Notes: generated from the letters alone by a model not told the origin. Positions 33,401 through 43,962 are shown, counted from the first letter of the stretch. The stretch is 64,000 nt of DNA from Bimuria novae-zelandiae CBS 107.79 (GCA_010015655.1 ML976663.1:91617-155616), one strand, 5' to 3'. Program-made: numbers and translations.

Positions 33401-33522
33401 CGACCGTGGTGAGGGACACCGCGTCGGCGGTGCCATCCTCGCCGTCAGATGCGGGATCACTGCCACTTGAGGACCCCGATTATGAGGACGCGGAACCGGA
33501 GTGGTTGCTGGATGTTACGTAA
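30451..33522 (+). CDS. RAD4: DNA repair protein Rad4/XPC
   Basis: Single-exon 1023-residue damage-recognition factor of global nucleotide excision repair; it works with Rad23 and binds distorted duplex DNA. The N-terminus is disordered and basic (PPIKKRKTRH). The transglutaminase-homology domain runs from about residue 190, with DVGAQLFCALMRGIGLEARIVCSLQPLPF and, after an insert, YPVYWVEVFN ... WVTVDPLS. The beta-hairpin domains follow: HPIYVLERHLRHNEVIYP (BHD1), VHLVRSADKWYRMGR (BHD2) and YGNLDLYVPSMCPPGGTHI with the FKGRHGTAIVQGVVVA segment (BHD3). The C-terminal tail is acidic and carries six GGF-type repeats spaced through about 140 residues. ATG 30451 is taken as start; upstream codons are in frame but lack an ATG. 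Confidence 0.95.
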   Translation: MARARGGLHKAPASSTPRRSTRRTNASQDEDVPSVFQELLAEAEAGEDAPPIKKRKTRHNVEVATSAPAPVAPQKQPPEASHKAKSQAYLTRPSAPHSTPPVTALSSPSARVQRNDVQSPACRRQTIVDSDESDDSDMEWEDALADGDAVDDGDAREINDISITFGDDEVNELNKPRRQVRKRAITTVEKKLRLDIHKWHVMCLLYHIHRRNAWCNDRIVQASVRKVLPSKVLSNLVPNADLSQFQASKRFLDGIGDLKMLWSKWFTATAQGMYKPRWAETGAEIRPPSDFDELDDPMDLDDFRTAASKLEGSQDVGAQLFCALMRGIGLEARIVCSLQPLPFASAAQPSTPQKADSQKTTITLDPYNTQKPSPSKPKSTASSHKPKSRLEKALGERHPLLSGGVAPKPRKKYHTAYPVYWVEVFNAIHQKWVTVDPLSTFTINQPEKLEPPLNSAQNTLTYAIAFEDDYSAKDVTRRYAKAYNAKTRKFRVESTPHGESWWNQVMRFWKRKSELDRDQVEDAALARKEASEGIPKNVQDFKDHPIYVLERHLRHNEVIYPLKQVGKVNVGSSFNPKMEPIYRRKDVHLVRSADKWYRMGRDVKGGEQPLKHAKPKKGRRPSVGPNMDMDIADQQDEVGAALYAEYQTELYVPPPVVRGRVPRNQYGNLDLYVPSMCPPGGTHIRHKLASKAARIVGVDYAEAVTGFKFKGRHGTAIVQGVVVASEYADAVEAVIHGMEYAVEEAEEQNRTAEALRLWRRFFLGLKIVQRIQGRDFLDNQAPGVDVQSQVDKEDKQLKEKEFAGGFFPDEGTYIEPTVRHYEPSSQHENYAGGFDGAFDPESEEGQSSGFVPEELDNDAGGFERKESQNFGSTILSQQQLLPRRQSSYLVLEDDEDVSGGFLRPSPPPRAGPSTRSTEQGGGFIQDDDAVDLAGGFSPDVHLQKPEVELPSHPIEAQPVVPDVHTEPTKPADAVAQISGSGETATVVRDTASAVPSSPSDAGSLPLEDPDYEDAEPEWLLDVT

Positions 33523-33799
33523 GCCTCGGTGTATTAGTATATATATTAGTATATACGTGCATGAGGAGATTCGGATATGTTGACGGACGATATATGTATG
33601 ACCCATAAATTTGAACCAAATTCCATTTTGGCGGGCACCGCTGAGAAAGCGCGTTCTGCACATCTAATCAGGTATCTAGGTTGCACAACATGCACCTCCG
33701 CCCAATACGAGTCCAGTCAGCGCTAGCGCCACACACACACTATCTCCCACCATCTACCGTCTCTCTCCCACCACTCATCCCCTCCATCTCATAAACGCA

Positions 33800-34150
33800 A
33801 TGCCCTCCCTCCCCGCCCTAACAATCTACCTCTTTGGCCTCACCGCCCTCGCAGCAGGCATCTTCACCGTGTTCGGTCCGCAGCCCGCAAGCTGCGCGCC
33901 TGAAGCCCAAGCGAATGGCCTCGCAGCCATCGCGGTAGGCTCTTTTTACATCCTTGCTGCGGCGCAGGAGAACAAAAGCTTCTTTTTCCTTACGCTGGCT
34001 ACGAGGGCGCTGACAACGGTGGTTTTTTGGAGAAATGCGGCGAGGTTTGGGGGGAAGTGGGGGGTTGCGGCGGTATGGGAAGGGGGAGGTGCCGTATTGA
34101 CGACGGGGGCGCTTTGGGTGGGTGGGTGGAGGGGGACGGGGAGGGTGTAG
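33800..34150 (+). CDS. Small conserved fungal membrane protein
   Basis: 116 residues with about four hydrophobic segments: LTIYLFGLTALAAGIFTVF, LAAIAVGSFYILAAA, FFFLTLATRALTTVVFW and a C-terminal one. The pattern (short loops, AAAQENKSFFFLT, RALTTVVFW, AVWEGGGAVLTTGAL) resembles uncharacterised integral membrane proteins found widely in Pezizomycotina. Function unknown. The ATG sits just after a pyrimidine-rich leader. It lies downstream of RAD4 on the same strand with its own promoter space (277 bp). Confidence 0.7.
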   Translation: MPSLPALTIYLFGLTALAAGIFTVFGPQPASCAPEAQANGLAAIAVGSFYILAAAQENKSFFFLTLATRALTTVVFWRNAARFGGKWGVAAVWEGGGAVLTTGALWVGGWRGTGRV

Positions 34151-35220
34151 TGTGTAGTGTAGGCAATTGTCAGCTGCAGAGAGGGGTTGTGGGGGCTCGG
34201 GATGGAGTGGAGTGGAGGTTTTGGGTAGGGGTGGGTTTGGGTTTGGGTTTGGGAAAGCATTATATCGCTCCCGGCGACGTATCGGAGGGATAGCCTTTTC
34301 CGTTTTTGATGGGGGAGCAGTAGGATCTCTTGTTTTGAGTAGATACCGATTCGTGTCAGTGTTGTCAGCGTCAAGTTTCATGTGGCGATATTGCACGCCG
34401 CGTCGTGGAGATGGTACCTCTACAAAACTTACCAAAACCACAGGGCTGCATATAAAGGCCTGGCGGCTCAGCCAAAACGGAAAGAAACGACATTCTAGCC
34501 GCAGGAAACCTAAATAAAGACGCCATCTTCGAAATGATACAGTATAAGCAAAACGCGAAGAAAGCTGGAACGGTAAAGTTTTGATTATCACTTTATTATT
34601 AGAAAAATACGATCTATAGATATTTCCTCCTTCTCTCTTACTGCGCCCGCGGTTTTGTTCCAGAGACAACCGCAGAGAAACGACGCAGAAATTAGGCATA
34701 CAGAGCCAAATTTACCGCATGTAAGAGCGGAAGAGCTGCACGAGCTGGTCTTTGAGATCAGATTGGCTCTGCCCGATGTGGTTTAGCAGTATCGTGTTCG
34801 AGAGCTGAGGCAAATTTAAGCTGTATTTTCCAAACAAGACGACACAGGCATGGAAGGGAAGCGACGGGACTTCTAACATGGTTAACTATCTCGAGGTTTT
34901 ATAGAGGATCAGTGTCCGACACTCTACCGCCCACAACACCACCCAGAAATTCGGGCGAGCGTTCTAGATTTGTCGCATTTGTTCGCACTGAGTTCCTTTT
35001 TGGAAAAGCAGAGGCGACTAAGTGACAGTGGACCCAATGAAAGAAGTGCTGGGTGCAAGCCGCAGTGCTCTTGGTTTTTAAATTTTAAAAAGAGGTAACA
35101 GTGTACTCCGTTTCGTCTCTTCACATCCTGCTCGTAGGCTTCGATGATAAGATCTTTTCTCTTCGCTATACATCTAAGACACCCATTCCACGGACGAACC
35201 GAGCGTTCGCAGCATGGAGA
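34151..35220. other. Intergenic
   Basis: No supported gene. G-rich simple sequence (GGTTTGGGTTTGGGTTTGGG near 34230) lies just after the small membrane protein gene. This is followed by AT-rich DNA leading into the degenerate array. Confidence 0.5.
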
Positions 35221-36960
35221 GGAGTACTGTCGGTTTTTAGTTGAAAATGAATTTGTATATGCAATACAAGCGGGCCTTGCGTCCATGCGGCTGAGATCCA
35301 CAGGTGATATCAAGAAAAACATAGTGCGTGTTCTTCAACACTTTGGTAGTCATTAGTAGCCCGAGAAAATGTCCACAGACATGATCAAGAAGCCATCGAA
35401 TTTTTAGACAGAAACAGTTTGGTACTAAGTACTAAGTACGTTGACATTTCAAGAAGCCGAGCCTATGGCGGCAGGCATACGTAGCCCATTGGCGGGAGCA
35501 TCTTGCTGTGCTACAGGTGATTTATTAAACAAGACGAACGTCCGCAAAGGAAGAGTTCTAGGTGCGGACGCACAGGGAAAACGTCCGAAGAAGGACATGG
35601 GAAGAGGTGGTATCGCTTTTTAGTAAACCAATATCTCTGCCACCCTTTGTTTACCGGGTGTTCGCACACCGCTCCAAGCTCTTCCAGACGCAAATTCGCA
35701 GAGAAAGAGCCCTAAGGTGGTGAGGTGCAAGGACGATCTCCGAAGAAGGGCATGTCAAATAATAGTTCCAACTTTTAGTTTCGCCGGCTTCCTACCTTCC
35801 CAACACCCCTTTATTTACTGGGCCCCGGAAACGGCTCCGAGACCATTGCTTAGTGGAGCTGGGATTTTTAGACTCTCCGCCAGGACGATACACAGAAGAC
35901 ATTTTGATTTTCTCCATGCTGTTTGTAGCATCTCCAGCTTTCTAGTACCATTCGTTTATCCGGTGTGCACACACGGGTCCAAGGCCATGAAATAGATCCG
36001 CGTTGGTTTTTAGACTCCTCACCAGGACAATGCTCATGCGACGGGACGGAAGTATGCAACTGTATGTGTGTGGCCAAGGTGAGACGATAGCCGCAAACAA
36101 GGTGTCCACTCGTCCGACATATTAAGGACGGTGTGACCCATGTCTTAATGATTTTAGACAGATGCAGAGACGCTCCGAACCAGCTCGTCCGTCATCGGGC
36201 GAAATAGAAGTAGATTTTAGCCATGTGTACGATCTGGAAGTCCATGTAGCCCCCACGAGCACCGCAGAACGAAAGCATGTACCCGTCATGATTGTCGTTT
36301 TAGACAAATCAAGCACTCCGCACAAGTGCTCCGGCTTAGATCTCCTGCAGTTGCGCTTTTAGCTGCCTGCGGCTCTGCGAATCTAGTGATGAGGTCGAAG
36401 TCGGGGCCGAGCACAAAGGAAGTCGTCCGACATAAAACCGGAGGGATAGGCTTTGTAGTCGATGCGGCTCCGTAGCCTGATGTAGGGTCAGACTGGGCGT
36501 ACAGCTTGCCGCTCTACCGTTGTAGCGTGGGAGCCTGATTTCTAGTTGACCTTTCGCGGCCAAAGGAAACCGTCCGACATTATAGGGAATGTGGGTGATT
36601 TCTGGCCGACCTGTTCTGCGGCCAAAGGAAGACGTCCAACAAGGGCAAACCGAGAAGTGATTTCCTAGCGGGCCTGCTCCAACAGCCACAGGAAACCGTC
36701 CGCCATTATAAAGGCCGTAATCGCTTTCTAGCCAACCTGCTCCGCAACCAAAATACCCCTTCCAACATCGAAGGCCTGTTTCATGACTTCTAGTCGACCT
36801 TCCGCAGCCAAAGCTCCTCCCAATCATGTATGTGCTCTGCATCATATTCTAAAGCTCGGACCAGGAAGACGGGAGGAGGGATCGGGGGCGAGTGCAGAAG
36901 GTTATAGAGGAGAGAAAGCCGCAGACATGAAAAGTGTCCCGATCCGTTTTTAGTCTCACG
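35221..36960. repeat. Degenerate ~63-bp tandem repeat array
   Basis: About 18 occurrences of a TTTTTAG, TTTTAG or TTTCTAG-type box recur through the region. They are best ordered at about 36540, 36599, 36661, 36725, 36788 and 36847, spacing 59-64 bp. A typical unit reads TTTCTAG, then about 8 bases, then CTCCGCGGCCAAAGGAA, then ACGTCCGACATTATA and a variable spacer. Further left the units are longer or partly lost (35866, 35941, 36008, 36152, 36215, 36298, 36357), but still share AGACTC..CCAGGAC and CGTCCGACAT. The segments TTTACCGGGTGTTCGCACAC (35650) and TTTATCCGGTGTGCACACAC (35955) are also clearly related. Similar boxes near 37271 and 37401 suggest it once extended further right. No long ORF spans it, although a minus-strand frame (36336-36845) shows roughly 21-residue periodicity. 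Confidence 0.7.
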
Positions 36961-37076
36961 ATTGTGGAGACGACGTGCAGTGTGAGCGTTTGGGACGGGC
37001 GAAAGGGGTGTGGGAGGGAAAGCGACGCATAGAGAAAGGAGAGGTTGTCACGGTTGCGCTCGTAGATGATATCTCT

Positions 37077-37271
37077 TCAGGGGGTGGACTCGTCGTCGTC
37101 GTCCTTCTTGTTCTCTTCCTTCTTCAGGCCGAATGAGAAGCCCTTGGAGGCGGCGTTGTCGTTGGCCTTCACCAGGCGATCGTAGGGAAACTCGTTGCCC
37201 TCGGCAAGTGGAATCATGCTTGAAGGGACTTCTGTGTCCCTGCAAAGACATGCATATGTTGCACCGCTCAT
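37077..37271 (-). CDS. Small hypothetical protein with acidic/lysine-rich tail
   Basis: A 64-codon frame from ATG 37271. Its last 54 codons use the GC-ending codons typical of real genes here (GCC, AAC, AAG, TTC) and end in EENKKDDDDESTP. A good acceptor (CTTTGCAG) lies within it at about codons 9-10, so the real product may join an upstream exon to DTEVPSSMIPLAEGNEFPYD. I cannot place that exon. No family recognised. It lies at the right margin of the degenerate array, which may be coincidental. Confidence 0.4.
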   Translation of the reverse strand: MSGATYACLCRDTEVPSSMIPLAEGNEFPYDRLVKANDNAASKGFSFGLKKEENKKDDDDESTP

Positions 37272-37486
37272 TTTAGTCTTATCGGAGAAGGGGATGCGGA
37301 CATTGCGCAGTTTCTCGTTTTTTCAGTGAAGCTCTACTGGGAAGCCATTCCTGTAGAGGAGAAGGAACGAGGCGCAGACATGAACCAGGTTCTGACCCAA
37401 TTTTAGGCTGTACAGGCTGCGGATGAGAGACAGGTTGCTATAACGATATATAAGATATATACAAGAAAGAGAAGAAACAAGGCCTC

Positions 37487-38643
37487 TTAGTCCGTCTTGA
37501 CTCCAGCGTTGAGTGTCTTAACCACCGAGGCGGCTGTAGCGTTGTGGATGGGGAAAGTAGGGTGCAGGTTGTTGAGCCATAAATACTCGTTGACGGGGTA
37601 TAAGCAGCTGGGGTCGGATGAGTACCAAGTCGGCGTGCCGCTGTCGCGATGTCAGCTCATATCTTGATTGCATAATCATCTTCAGAGGTCACAATGGAAT
37701 TGCGGCGTTCATGCATAGTCACCGTATAATTGCAACAAGTCAGATGAAAGGGTAAACTTACTTCTCGTACGCGGTGCAGTACCCCGTGACGTTCTTCAAC
37801 CCAGCCGTTTGCTCAAACGACTTCGGGTTGTTGATCACCTGCGTGAACAAGGCGTGGGTGTCGTGCACGAAGATCTTGGGCTTGTTGCTGTGGCGCTTCG
37901 AAAACGCGCTCGTCAGGTTTGCGAGCTTGGAGTTCCAGACCTCGATCATCTTGCCTTCGTTTTCGATTGCGTAGTCTCCGTTTGCAAGGGTGAGCGGCGC
38001 TTTGTTAATTGGCGGCACACTCAGAAACAGGAAGTTGCGAGCACCTGTTGCGTAGATAGACTCAAGGAGGCCGTCGTAGACGGTGAAGATCTGGTCGTAG
38101 AGCGCGGTTGCGTTGGCGAGCCACCAGCTGTTTCCGACGTCGTTGATGCCGATCCAGAACGCGAAAAGAGAGTCGGAGTCTTTCCAGGGCGCGGAAGTTG
38201 GGTGCTTGCCGTAGATGGGAAGGAACTGGTCCTGGACTTGGTTCTTCAGGGAGAGCACAGTGTCCGCGTAGGGCTTGACAAGGGCAGAGTCGACTGTGGC
38301 ACCGCCGTAGGCCATATTGTAGGTCTTGATCTTAGTTGTGTTGTAGGTAGCAGTCAAGAAGCCGACCCAGTTCGGGCCGTTGGAAGATGTCCAGCCCGGC
38401 CATGTCGGGTTTCCGAATGGATTGGTAGCGCTCGGCTGCGTGCTCTTGGGATCGAATCCGGTCTGAGTGTAGGAATCGCCGCTGCAGAGGAGTTAGATCT
38501 TAGAATCTCTGCAGCGTTGCAATCACTCACAAGACGAATAAGTTTTTGACACCCTTCCACCCCGACCATGTTGAGGCGCGCTCCTCCAGAGGCGCCGCAA
38601 GAGCACCCGTGACCAGACCCAGCGCAAGACCGAACGACTTCAT
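37487..38643 (-). CDS. Secreted GDSL/SGNH esterase (CE16-like)
   Basis: Three exons: 38531-38643, 37762-38481 and 37487-37640, with introns of 49 and 121 nt; 328 residues in frame. A signal peptide (MKSFGLALGLVTGALA) leads to the catalytic block I formed across the first splice, NLFVFGDSYTQTGFDP. Block II is NMAYGGATVDSAL, block III FWIGINDVG, and block V, created in the last exon, WLNNLHPTFP. This is the layout of fungal acetylesterases of family CE16 and related lipases that deacetylate plant cell-wall carbohydrates outside the cell. The residue three before the catalytic His is Asn rather than the Asp seen in many GDSL enzymes. Confidence 0.88.
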
Positions 38644-40343
38644 TTTGAGAGTGAAGAGATAATTAGACAAAAGAGCGACGTAAAAAACAAGCAAGAAGAG
38701 CAGACATGTCGGTTATATGAGGTGAAGAGATTCCAGGACCAAGCTACCCGGGATTGCGGAGGTGGAGCACCAATGCCGGTGGGGACCTAGGTAAATTAGA
38801 TTAAGTGATATGAAAAGCTCTATATTAGCAGCCAAAAAAGCTGCATAGAAGGGCCAGAGAACAATATAGAATAATCAAGAACGGATCTGTGAAAGCTTGT
38901 TCCTCCACTGAGCATATGCGGAGACGATTCAAGTGCGGCTCTAAGGTGGCCAACGCACTCCGCGTTGAGAGGGGGAAGGCGCGATCGAATCAGAGGTATT
39001 AGAGGACCGAATCAGAGGCGGTGGAGGACGGGGTATGGATAAATTATTCCGTGCAAGAATACACTATGTGTAGTATAGATTTAGAGATTTCTCTAAAGCC
39101 CGTCAGTTTCTATCTAGACGAAAGCTGATAAATGGTCGACGTGGGAGCTGTAAACAAGTTCTGGATGCCGGCGACACTCAAGGTTGAACCTGTAAGATCT
39201 TTGACTGAGTAATGCAACCCTGCAGAGTTGGGATGGAATGATTGAGTAGCATCTTTGCGGTATGAAAGCACTTGAAGGGTGCAATATCGAAGCCGACACA
39301 GCAGCTGGATCAGCGGCGAGGATACCGCGGAGTAAATCACACCGTACAGTTCCAAAGCATTCGTCCTATCTGCGAATCCAGTTCCAAATCTCAACAGTGG
39401 TATGACGTCTCGCTCAACAGGTCACATAGTATGTCGGATGCAGCGGAGGAGTCGCACAGAGCTGCACGGTCTCGGCTCCGAACGGGCTGTTGGACGTCAT
39501 CGAAACATTGTTTGCAATGCATGGCTGGAGGTGGGGCGACGCCGGGACAGATTAGTGAATGTCGGACAGCGGCCGCATGAAAGGCGCAGCACGTGGCTAT
39601 CGGGCCTGAGCATTAGCATCTGGACGAGCTTAACAATAGCGGAAAGAGGAACCAACATTACATATATGATCCAAGGTTGGTAAACAAAGTGTGGCTGGCG
39701 GTGATCAACCGGGATGGGAGACGATCCCAGCCGCACGGCACGGCACTGCTGGGCAGTAATGTCCAAGACATGTCAGATGCTGGCTGGACGACATCCTGCC
39801 TTCGACTATTTGCTATTTCCAGAACCCTCTACGACTTTCAGTAATCGTGCGCTGAGCAAGACGACTTCCGATTTGACCGGTGGCCCCGTTCGCTTTGACA
39901 CAGTCGCACACGTCGGCCGTACGAAGGCCGAGGCCATGCAGACGCCCTCGAGCCGCGACTTCCAGGTTTCTGGCATTTGAGCATTAGTAGGTATATTGCT
40001 TAGAGAACCCGAACAAGATTAGATAGAGTAGTAGTGTCCCAGCATCCCACATCGTTACCGTCGCACCGCAATGTTCGTTCGCTGAAGCCGGTGACGTGGA
40101 CCCTTGCTCTCGCGTAAAGCTGAAAGCTGGCTATACACGACTACGTTCGCAATCGAAGTTCAGCCCTGGTACTGTCTATCCTGGGGCCCGCTTCTACTGT
40201 TACGCGAGAGCGTGGGCCTTTGGTACCAATTATTGCTGCGCTATTGCTATTCAGCTGCCCGCATTCTCAGGCTCTCGCCGTGCCCAACACAACAACTGAG
40301 CTGCACCTACCAATAGCACCTGTAATTACTTCCATTTACAACT
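38644..40343. other. Intergenic
   Basis: 1.7 kb without a recognisable gene. A 40-nt hairpin-capable element (GGCTGG at 39693-39698 with CCAGCC at 39727-39732) occurs near 39.7 kb. Small open frames show no coding character. Confidence 0.5.
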
Positions 40344-43300
40344 ATGGCGGGCATGGAGCAGCTCGAGGTCCACAGCAAGGCAAGTCATCCAGCCATTGTG
40401 CGCATGGAGCGGTTGCTGACCGACCGCCCAGTCGTATCTTGTTCGCTGGGTAAATGTGTCCGCTGGACATACCATATCCTGGAGTATACAGCCGCACAAG
40501 AAGTCTATTAATTTCGGCCTCTACAAGCACCCTGGTGCGGCCGCAGGAAACACGACCACTGTAACGTCCCTCAACACGTTCGACCCACCGCCGACGCCTG
40601 GCCTCGATGTGCCCACCGGACGAGGGCGTGGGCAATCTACCTCGCGAAACGATAAAACCATTGTCATGGAGAAATTGGACAAAATAGGGCTCAAACAGGT
40701 GCATTGGGTGGGGAAGTGCGAGGCTGAGAAGGTGTCCATGGGGACGTGGGATGTGCCGGAGAATGAAGGAGGCATGTACGGCCTGGTTTTTGACAACACC
40801 TTCTCGAAGACGGTGTCCAAGACAGTCACGTTCGTGCTCATGACATACCCCACGAATGCGCCGCCCAAATCAGGACACCACATGCACTACGCCCAGGCTA
40901 TGGGCGGCCAAAGCTCGACAAGTCTGGGATCAAGCCCAGCATTAGGCCCGACAGCCGCGCAGTCGTCCGAATCGTTACCGCACCCGCCCCTCGCAGACCG
41001 ACCCAAGTCCTCGACCGCGCCGAACGCGACGCCCTCACTCAGCTCGTCATTCCTCACCGGAGTCCTGCACAAGAAGCGGAGGAAGAGGAATCAGGGATAC
41101 GCAAGGCGCTTCTTCTCGCTCGATTTCACGTCCTCTACGCTATCCTACTACCGAAATGACCATTCCTCGGCCCTGCGAGGCGCGATTCCGCTCTCGCTGG
41201 CAGCCATTGGGGCAAACGAGGAGACGCGGGAGATATCGGTCGATTCGGGAACAGAAATATGGCATTTGCGCGCAAGCAACACGAAGGACTACCACACGTG
41301 GAGAGATGCACTTGATCGAGCATCGCGAAATGCAGGCTTGGCATCGCCGACGCTACAAATACCAGACAGTTCCTCTAAGAATGGATCGCATGTTATTAAT
41401 GCAGCAGAGCAGAACGAGTGGGCAAAGGTTGAGACTCTGGTGGGCAGAATCGCAGGAACGCGAGACGCAGTGCGGAGGCTCGCCCAGGACACGGATCCGA
41501 AATATCAAGCGACAGCCCATCTCCCGGTCAAACAGCCACAGGACAGTCTGTCACCTAGCCCTTCGGAAGAGGGCAACGATTACTTCATGGATGACAAGAG
41601 CTTCGACAGGAAGGCTTTCTGGAAACGCAAAGCCAGTAGCTCGGGTGGTCATAGTCCAGCGAGCATGTTCCGAAGAAGTGTCTCTGCACAAGTAGGAGTT
41701 GCTTCTCCGACCAACGTCCCTCCTGTACCACCGCTTCCGAACGGGAGCCTGTTGGTGCCAAAGCGGAACAACCATTCCAGTGTAGCAAATCCATCACAAG
41801 AGGCAGGCCTCCACGATCACTGCATGGCGTTACTGCACGATCTGGACTCCGTCGTTAAGGACTTCTCCCATTTAATAGCAGAAAGTCGCCAAAGACGTAC
41901 TCCTGCAGCCCTGTCCACTGTGTCTTCTAGGCGAAGCATAGACTCCCAGGAATCAGCGGACGAGTTTTTCGATGCGACTGACGGTGGAACGGCGCATTCG
42001 CAGCTCCTCACCATTCGCAGGGACAGTGGAGAAACACATTCACATGACGACATTTCAGACGGCGAATCTGAATCGTCTTCGGACAACGAAGAAGCAGGCT
42101 TCTTCGACAACCGCATGTCTCTGGAAGCTCAACCTTCCATCTTCCCCAAGAAACCAAAATCCTTGACTCCGCTTCCACTCGAACCTGTTCCTCGACGGAA
42201 AGACGTCCCCATCTCGAAGACCACGCCTCCTAGCCTCATCGCTTTCCTTAGAAAGAATGTTGGAAAGGATCTATCCACCATTGCTATGCCTGTAACCTCC
42301 AACGAACCCACTTCTGCCCTTCAGCGCCTCGCCGAACAACTAGAGTACTCGGAGCTCCTCGACACGGCAACCCAAGTTCCATCCGAAACAGGCGAACGCC
42401 TCATCTACATGGCCGCCTTCGCCATCTCCGCCTTCAGCAATGCACGCGTCAAAGAACGCGCCATGCGCAAACCGTTCAACCCAATGCTCGGTGAAACTTT
42501 CGAACTCGTCCGCGAAGACAAAGGCTTCCGCTTCGTCGCCGAAAAGGTGATCCACCGTCCCGTCCGCATGGCCTGCCACGCCGAGTCGGCTGCCTGGACC
42601 TTCATCCAGTCGCCCACGCCCGTGCAAAAGTTCTGGGGCAAATCATTCGAGATCAACACGGACGGGCGCGCGCGCGTCTTCCTGCACGACGCCGCCGAGC
42701 ACTACAGCTGGACCATCGCCACATCCTTCCTGCGCAACGTCATCGCGGGCGAGAAATACATCGAGCCCACAGGGACCATGACGGTGCTGTGCGAGGCGAC
42801 GGGCGCAAAGGCCGTCTGCACGTTCAAGGCCGGCGGCATGTTCGCGGGCCGCTCCGAAGAAGTCTCGGTCCAGACGTTCGACAACACGGGCGCCCAGCTC
42901 ACGGCCGGCGCCCAGGGAAAGTGGACGTCCGACCTCGTCATGATGCCCACGGGCAAGACGGTCTGGAAAGTCGGCGCCCTCGTCGATAAGCCCGAGAAGC
43001 ACTACGGCTTCACCACGTGGGCGGCGTCGCTTAATCAAATCACGCCCATCGAGGAGGGCCATCTCCCACCCACGGACTCGCGGTTGAGACCGGATCAGCG
43101 CGCGGCGGAGAATCAGGATATGGATTCCGCAGAGGCGGTCAAAGCGAAGCTTGAGGAGCGCCAGCGCGCGCGCAGACGTCTCATGGAAGAGCACGGCGAG
43201 GAGTGGGCGCCCAGGTGGTTTGTAAAGGGCGGCCCGGAGGTCGAGAGTGCGCTCGGCGGGGAGGAGGTGTGGAGGCTGAAGTCTGGGAAGGACGGGTATT

Positions 43301-43356
43301 GGGAGAGTCGGGAGAGGGGCGATTGGGCGGGCGTGACGGACGTGTTTCAGGCGTAG
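40344..43356 (+). CDS. Oxysterol-binding protein, Osh3-like (GOLD-PH-FFAT-ORD)
   Basis: Lipid-transfer protein of ER-plasma membrane contact sites. The long frame lacks its own ATG. A 36-nt first exon (40344-40379, MAGMEQLEVHSK) joins exon 2 (40432-43356) in frame through a 52-nt GC-AG intron (GCAAGT...CGCCCAG, with a GCTGAC branch), giving SYLVRWVNVSAGHTISWSIQ as in Osh3 relatives; 986 residues. The N-terminal GOLD domain (YGLVFDNTFSKTVSKTVTF) is followed by a PH domain (VLHKKRRKRNQGYARRFFSL ... YHTWRDALDRA). A FFAT-like motif EFFDATD would bind ER VAP proteins. The C-terminal ORD includes MRKPFNPMLGETFEL. The usual EQVSHHPP fingerprint reads EKVIHRP here, suggesting PI4P rather than sterol as ligand (inference). 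Confidence 0.93.
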
Positions 43357-43962
43357 CACATCATCACAGACAACCTTTTTTCTGAGGGCGTGGACGGCAT
43401 TTGCGCAGGGGGCGTCTGAAGTAGAAGACTTCGGTCAGGTCTTGTGCGGGTAAGGTAGATAAGGGATGGGAGCGCTTGCTCGGGGATACCAGGGCGATGA
43501 ATAAAAATAATCCCCTTCGTTTGGTGACTCGCGGTATATCACTGTGAACTAGGCAAGTAAGGCTGCTTGAAGTGATGTGATTTTGATGCAAGCGCGTGAA
43601 TCGCCGCAAAGCCCAGTCGTGTAGGTACAAGGTCGGGTAAGACAGTTCCATTCGGCATTATCTTAGTCTTGTGTGTTACCCCAGGATAAGCAATACAGTG
43701 TCTGACACCTACTTTGTACCGGGCCGTCTGGTGCTATGCAAAATTATGTCTAGAAAGATCTGGGCTCATTTTGGTACAAACGCCAGGCTAATGTCCTCAC
43801 GCTAGAGATGTGTTCAGATCCCGTCCAACACTGCAGAACCAAGACCTCCGCCAATGCCATGCGCCAATGCGCTCTGATGTGAGAAAAGAAGACGAATAAC
43901 TTGGCCGTCCGTTGGAAAGAGACAACCACGACAAGATGACCGACTAGGATTGCGCAGGACCC
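43357..43962. other. Intergenic between convergent OSBP and RTF1 genes
   Basis: No gene seen. It presumably holds both 3' ends. Confidence 0.5.

Noticed and set aside
34030..34699. Long overlapping frames opposite the small membrane protein gene
   Set aside because: Composition follows from the G-rich simple sequence; no family features.
36336..36845. Minus-strand repeat-protein gene with ~21-residue units
   Set aside because: Open over only part of the array, codon use is unlike neighbours, and other parts of the array are closed; kept as a repeat observation instead.
35221..37420. CRISPR-like or snoRNA array
   Set aside because: Units are too diverged and spacers not unique; boxes do not match C/D or H/ACA rules, and CRISPR is not expected in a fungal nucleus.
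39693..39740. Possible 5S rRNA or tRNA fragment (GGGATGGGAGACGATCCC)
   Set aside because: Only a few bases resemble 5S rRNA; no full domain or Pol III boxes in the right order.
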